A stretch of 11,728 bases of DNA from Euperipatoides rowelli. Taxonomy: Eukaryota > Onychophora > Udeonychophora > Euonychophora > Peripatopsidae. The notes under the pieces were generated by a model. It made no database searches and was not told where the DNA came from. It saw only the letters and a list, made by a program, of their open reading frames with translations. Location: assembly GCA_003024985.2 (NCBI GenBank), contig PXIH01S0009483.1, one strand, 5' to 3'. Position numbers and translations under genes: made by a program. The stretch's first letter is position 1. Each line of letters begins with the position of its first letter. Positions 8,354-11,728 of the stretch are shown piece by piece.

Positions 8354-8741
8354 GTTTGCTTTAAGTGCCTTTCAGATGACAAGGCCAAGGACTGCAACAT
8401 TATTTTTTGTCAAAATTGCAAAAAGAAACATAAAAAAGATATAAAATGTGTGGCAACATAATATGCAGCTAAAGTAACATTAAATCAACAATTTTTTAAA
8501 AATCTCTTCGGAACTGAAGAACATGATGATGAATATGACGACTCCTTGACTGATGAATGGGATAAAATGGAAGCACCGCCTAATGACCCAAACTTAGTTA
8601 CTCAGGAAGAAATGGACAGGGTTAGGAATGCAATTAAATCCAGTCAGCACTTTAACAAAAGAAAACAGATCAAAACATGCTGATAATCTATTTTACACTC
8701 AGGATATGTTAATGGACACGACTGACTATAAAGGAAAATAA
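8354..8741 (+). pseudogene. LINE-B ORF1 C-terminal part, zinc-binding
   Basis: The frame from 8354 reads VCFKCLSDDKAKDC then NIIFCQNCKKKHKKDIKC, giving the pattern C-x2-C-x8-C-x4-C-x2-C-x3-H-x5-C (first Cys at 8357, last at 8447). The first half resembles a gag-type CCHC knuckle that lacks its His; the second half resembles the C-x2-C-x3-H companion finger seen in some retroelement proteins. Such modules bind the element's RNA. A TAA at 8459 interrupts the frame, after which it continues with an acidic stretch (EEHDDEYDDS) and a basic end (HFNKRK). A one-base slip near 8665 gives a second reading that ends TDYKGK at TAA 8739-8741, probably the original C-terminus. The N-terminal half of ORF1 was not recognised. 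Confidence 0.6.
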
Positions 8742-9026
8742 TGGTAAGTTTAGTCTCACTGTTATACTAGTAGTAGACTAGTCTATTTTTGCATAAATTC
8801 AACTTGCTTTCTACTTAAATACAAAGAATAAGACATGGTCTTTATCTTTGAATGTCAGGATTTAAATGTAACATTCTGTCTCTCAACATAGGAGGAATAA
8901 ATAATGTTTCTAAGATTCACAATTTTAAAAAAAGTGCTGCTCAAAGTGGATGTTACCATCTTTGCTTTACAGGAAACACTTTAAAAAAAAAATACTAAGG
9001 CCACCATAAATTACTAAATATTTAAG

Positions 9027-9041
9027 TTATTATTATTATTA
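9027..9041 (+). repeat. (TTA)5 microsatellite
   Basis: Five perfect TTA units inside the LINE-B endonuclease region, probably expanded after insertion. Confidence 0.7.
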
Positions 9042-9808
9042 TACATATTTAGGTTCACATTACCGACCTTCAGCAGGGGAGTTCTTTTAGGATTTTCAAA
9101 TAATGCTCCAATTTCAAAGCTAGAACTTATTTATCAAACTAGTAGGACATTAATAGTAACATTCTGTTGTGCAGGTGTGGAACTGTGAATTATGAATTAT
9201 TATGCACCTAACAATTTGGTGCTAACATCATTGAAATAATTTTCCATTTGCAAAATATAAGATTTCCAATAGTTTGGGCATCTGACTTCAACACTAGGGA
9301 TCATCTACTTTAAATAGCAACAAGATATGTATACTTGGCATTCGACCATATTGTCATTGAGAATAGATTTTGATTTTTTAAATATGATACTTGCACAAAA
9401 ATCTTCACGGAAAATTACTCCCACAATTCTTTCCAATCACAGTATATTATTGGTAAAAATAGACATCGGTTTTGCAACATATAATCATATAAATTGATTA
9501 ACTTCCAGAAATGATCAAAATTGTTAAATTTTGGTTCCTGGTTTTTAATTATGTATTGACCATTGCACTTCTATTAATTTTTTACTGGCTCCTTTGATAC
9601 AGTCTGTTTAGCTCTTATTTTATCAATGGCAATCTATTAAGACTCATCTGCATCCATATCTTAGTAAAATAAACCAACAATAAAGGAACATTGATAGCTA
9701 CAATCTTTCTAATCGTTTGAATTGTTTTAAACTGGACAACCAGTCTAGTTTAGAAAACCTTAATAATCTTAAATCTCAATTATCTAAATTAAAAGAGCTA
9801 GGTTAGGC

Positions 9809-9825
9809 AACTATAAGTCCTAAGT
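9809..9825 (+). repeat. Left target-site duplication of the SINE
   Basis: AACTATAAGTCCTAAGT is repeated without a mismatch at 9990-10006. The first two A residues could instead belong to the tail of the right-hand copy, so the duplication is 15-17 bp. A perfect duplication implies an insertion younger than the decay seen in LINE-A's duplication. Confidence 0.92.
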
Positions 9826-9837
9826 GCCCTTCGGGGC
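9826..9837 (+). other. UUCG tetraloop hairpin at the SINE 5' end
   Basis: GCCC-TTCG-GGGC is a perfect 4-bp stem closed by the C(UUCG)G tetraloop, one of the most stable small RNA hairpins known. It starts at the first base after the target-site duplication and ends directly before box A. The same bases can alternatively form the acceptor-like pairing with 9891-9896, so the two folds compete. Confidence 0.6.
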
Positions 9838-9887
9838 TAGCCTCATGGCGAAGCACGAGTTATTGTAATCGACCCGAGTTCGAGCCT
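9838..9887 (+). promoter_or_regulatory. Internal RNA polymerase III promoter (box A and box B)
   Basis: Box A-like TAGCCTCATGG is at 9838-9848, with one departure from the usual consensus (C where A14 is expected). Box B AGTTCGAGCCT is at 9877-9887, with the invariant TTCGA core and G53-C61 and A52-T62 pairs intact. Their 28-bp separation is in the range for tRNA-type promoters. Whether this copy is still transcribed cannot be told from sequence. Confidence 0.75.
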
Positions 9888-9989
9888 GGCGGAGGGTTAA
9901 AATATATGATATTTTCTTATTTGTATGTCTTATTATGTCCATATTAAAAATAGAGATGTCCTGTCATTGACGGGTCANNTTAAAAAAAA

Positions 9990-10006
9990 AACTATAAGTC
10001 CTAAGT
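9990..10006 (+). repeat. Right target-site duplication of the SINE
   Basis: An exact copy of 9809-9825, directly after the SINE A-run. The LINE-B linker frame resumes here. Confidence 0.92.
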
Positions 10007-11292
10007 ATATAACTATTAAAAATAAGTCAGATACTAAGAAATTCTTAAAATTGGTGTATTTCAAAAAATATTATCCAACTATAATTCACTCTTTAAAAAT
10101 CAGTGATAAAATTATTTATGAGGCTATGTTATTGAATATTTCTATAACCACTTTTAACATTATTTTTTCTACAGCAAAAGAAAGCAATAATTCATTAATA
10201 ACATTTAATATCCAACAAAACTGGATAATGCACAAGTTATGACTCAGTATAATTTTGAAGTAACAGAGCAAAATGTGATTTATGGTGCTTTGTGAAGACT
10301 AACAAAAATGTCAAGCCCAAGTCCAAATTTTATAATCTTTAAATTATTCGGAGCATGTTTTTGTTCCAGTCTTGATGAAATTGTATAAAAAACTAATGCA
10401 GGAAATTTATTTTAAGGTGGCCTGTTTTCAAGGATTGTTTGTTCTCAAATCTAAAATAAAATAAATGAAAAATATGCAGCCCCTGGTGTCACAGAATTTA
10501 GGCCTATCACAATTTTAAACATAGAAGCTATGTTATTTTCATGTATACTGGATAGAATCTTCCAGATATTTCCCCACCAATATGCACTTCCTGGCCATTC
10601 CATCCAACATGCTCTCACAGAATATTTTGTCTACATTAGCATTGAAAAAGATAGGCCTACTTTTCTGTGACATCAGGGCAGCTTTTAACAATGATAAACA
10701 TAATTATTTAATATCTAAGGTGATAAAATATTTTTTTAATTCAAATACAACTGTAGGTATAATTAACTATCTCATAAACAAGGTGATATAGGCTACCCAA
10801 AGATAAATGATACTTTACTTCAACAGATAAGTCTAAATGTGAGCATTTCAGAAGGTTTGGTGCTTTCTTCCTATTTATTCTGCCTTTATATTAATAAGAT
10901 TTTGGGCAAAATTAGAAGTATAAATCTGTGTGTATATATATTCATCATCTGGGCAGTAGTATTGATATCATAGCTTATATGGACGACTTAGTTATTTTCA
11001 TTTCGATATTTTTGAGGCAAATAAAGTCCTAGAAATATTTGATTATTATAAAGATAAAACCGGTAAGAAATTTAATACACAAAAATCTGTTTTAATTTCA
11101 TCATACAAAAATATAATACCAGTATTTGGTGTTAGCATGCCAACCCTGTGAATGTATCATATGCATGAACCACCATTCAAAACATATTCCTTTCCTTTCT
11201 GGACTTGCTAAGTATAAAAATTTATCTATAAAACAAAGAATTCTACTTTTAAATGTATATTTTTATCCAAAATTTAATTACATTGTGCAACA

Positions 11293-11377
11293 TAATTGAA
11301 TCGGTGATTTCAAAAACTACACGTGTCAAATGTAGATCTTAGTGACTCATGTAGTTTTTAAATCAAAAATTCAATTA
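11293..11377. mobile_element. 83-bp TA-flanked palindromic (foldback) insertion in LINE-B
   Basis: The arms 11293-11327 and 11344-11377 are inverted copies: by hand alignment 29 of 34 aligned positions pair, plus one bulged base, around a 16-nt loop. The unit is flanked by TA (11293-11294 and 11376-11377). It lies in the RT thumb code. In LINE-A the Pro-Lys and Phe-Val-Asn landmarks are 13 residues apart (5742 and 5787). In LINE-B they are 83 bp further apart (11267 and 11395), and dropping the palindrome plus one TA gives exactly 13 residues in frame. TA duplication suggests Tc1/mariner-type mobilisation of a tiny MITE, but no terminal sequence of a known family is recognised. Confidence 0.7.
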
Positions 11378-11604
11378 TTGTCTTCACTAAAACATTTGTG
11401 AACAAGGTTATTATACAAGCCAATGCTTTTATATTTGGTAAATAAAAAAGGAATCTGAACAAAAATAGACTCTTCTACTGCCTCTTGAAATGGTTGGTAT
11501 GGGTCTTCATTGTTTGTTTGTTAAAAATCTGGTATGTCTATATAATAGAGCCTTTTCATTTTTTAATTATTGTACTAAAAGAAATTTTAACCCAGTGGTA
11601 CACT

Positions 11605-11619
11605 CCTCCTCCTCCTCCT
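11605..11619 (+). repeat. (CCT)5 run encoding five prolines
   Basis: Five CCT units in the LINE-B ORF2 frame that reads W-Y-T-P-P-P-P-P-D. LINE-A has T-P-P-P-I-P at the matching place after its thumb, so a short proline run was probably ancestral and has been extended here by slippage. Confidence 0.65.
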
Positions 11620-11728
11620 GATAGAAACATACATCTCTATAATATTGTACCTAAGGGATCTTCATTCCAAAAGGCTTTACATATATTTATTGAATTTAAA
11701 GATGACCCACAACATTCAGATTCCTACA

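Larger units (their letters stand above)
9826..9989 (+). mobile_element. tRNA-related SINE inside LINE-B
   Basis: A 164-bp insert with a perfect 17-bp target-site duplication. Its head carries a box-A-like TAGCCTCATGG (9838-9848) and a box B AGTTCGAGCCT (9877-9887) that closely fits the T-arm consensus. CCCTTC (9827-9832) can pair with GGAGGG (9891-9896) like an acceptor stem, with one G-T wobble. A 75-bp AT-rich body ends in an A-run of about eight. RNA polymerase III transcription and mobilisation by a partner LINE are inferred from these features. Two N bases (9978-9979) sit just before the tail. Removing the insert plus one duplication rejoins the LINE-B linker in one frame (LKELG, one TAG, then ATISPKYITIKNK). 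The family name is unknown to me. Confidence 0.88.
8354..11728 (+). mobile_element. LINE-B: second Tx1/L1-like LINE, cut by window end
   Basis: This is a plus-strand non-LTR retrotransposon whose readable part begins in the zinc-binding C-terminal half of ORF1 and continues through ORF2 endonuclease, linker, RT, thumb and a proline-rich segment, then leaves the window. It is distinct from LINE-A in nucleotide sequence but colinear with it: the thumb (NVYFYPKFNY versus NVYIFPKLYY) and the following proline run occur in the same order. It has been hit by a SINE (9826-9989) and by a palindromic insertion (11293-11377). Its 5' boundary is not defined, so 5' truncation is possible. Confidence 0.78.
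8852..11728 (+). pseudogene. LINE-B ORF2 (endonuclease-reverse transcriptase), decayed, partial
   Basis: The ATG at 8852 opens a frame reading MSGFKCNILSLNIGGINN, the N-terminal strand of an APE-type endonuclease; the preceding 110 bp are noncoding. Catalytic blocks are Q-E-T at 8970-8978, S-D-F-N at 9281-9292 (expected G-D-F-N) and a weak C-terminal part. A Lys/Leu/Asn-rich linker follows, split by the SINE. RT blocks: EFRPITILN (10494-10520), motif A DIRAAFN (10669-10689, expected D-x-x-K-A-F-D), motif B SEGLVLSSYLFCLY (about 10848-10889), motif C AYMDDLVIF with Y-M-D-D at 10976-10987, and motif D TGKKFNTQKSVLIS (about 11058-11100). The thumb, LPLEMVGMGLH and PPPPP (11605-11619) follow. Motifs A, B and C lie in three different frames and many stops intervene. 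The C-terminus lies beyond the window. Confidence 0.8.

Noticed and set aside
8739-8743. Overlapping stop-start TAATG at the end of LINE-B ORF1, like termination-reinitiation junctions of some LINEs
   Set aside because: The frame opened by that ATG stops after nine codons, and the real endonuclease N-terminus begins at the ATG at 8852, about 110 bp later. The overlap is probably chance.
9826-9896. A functional tRNA gene
   Set aside because: Box B is good, but box A departs from consensus, 12 rather than 7 nt precede it, no clear anticodon arm is visible, and the unit is flanked by a target-site duplication and an A-tail. A SINE explains all of this.
1-11728. CRISPR array, LTR pair or bacterial-type operon
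   Set aside because: No regularly spaced direct repeats, no long terminal direct repeats and no runs of adjacent open genes with ribosome binding sites are present.

Overview
The window is A+T-rich animal-type DNA from a draft assembly (two N bases at 9978-9979). I recognise no intact host gene. Almost everything readable is decayed transposon: three non-LTR retrotransposons (LINEs), one tRNA-related SINE and one very small TA-flanked foldback insertion. There are no LTRs, no CRISPR array, and no bacterial gene layout. Tx1/L1-like and CR1/L2/Rex1-like LINEs side by side suggest a metazoan, more likely an aquatic invertebrate or lower chordate than a mammal, but the species cannot be named from sequence alone.

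Layout. 1-930: AT-rich DNA with nothing recognised except two small hairpins and one weak exon candidate. 930-1830 and 6838-about 7900, minus strand: the two halves of one CR1/L2/Rex1-like LINE ('LINE-C'), with its endonuclease on the right and reverse transcriptase (RT) on the left. 1831-6837: a nearly complete Tx1/L1-like LINE ('LINE-A', plus strand, about 4.97 kb) inserted into LINE-C and bounded by a 17/16-bp target-site duplication. About 7900-8350: unassigned DNA between two oppositely oriented LINEs. 8354-11728, plus strand: a second Tx1/L1-like LINE ('LINE-B') that runs off the right edge. Within LINE-B lie a SINE (9826-9989) flanked by a perfect 17-bp duplication and an 83-bp palindromic insertion (11293-11377).

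Order of events as read from the nesting: LINE-C landed first; LINE-A then jumped into its endonuclease-RT linker. LINE-B landed separately, then took the SINE and the foldback insertion. All three LINEs carry stops and frameshifts in every domain, so none can encode its own machinery now. The strongest evidence is that excising each insert in silico, leaving one copy of the duplicated target, restores the host LINE's reading frame or its spacing to a homologue.

The most interesting items are the 83-bp TA-flanked palindrome, whose removal restores exactly the residue spacing seen in LINE-A, and the SINE, whose 5' end is a GCCC-TTCG-GGGC tetraloop hairpin placed directly before a tRNA-like box A. 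Family names rest on motif reading, not on database searches.
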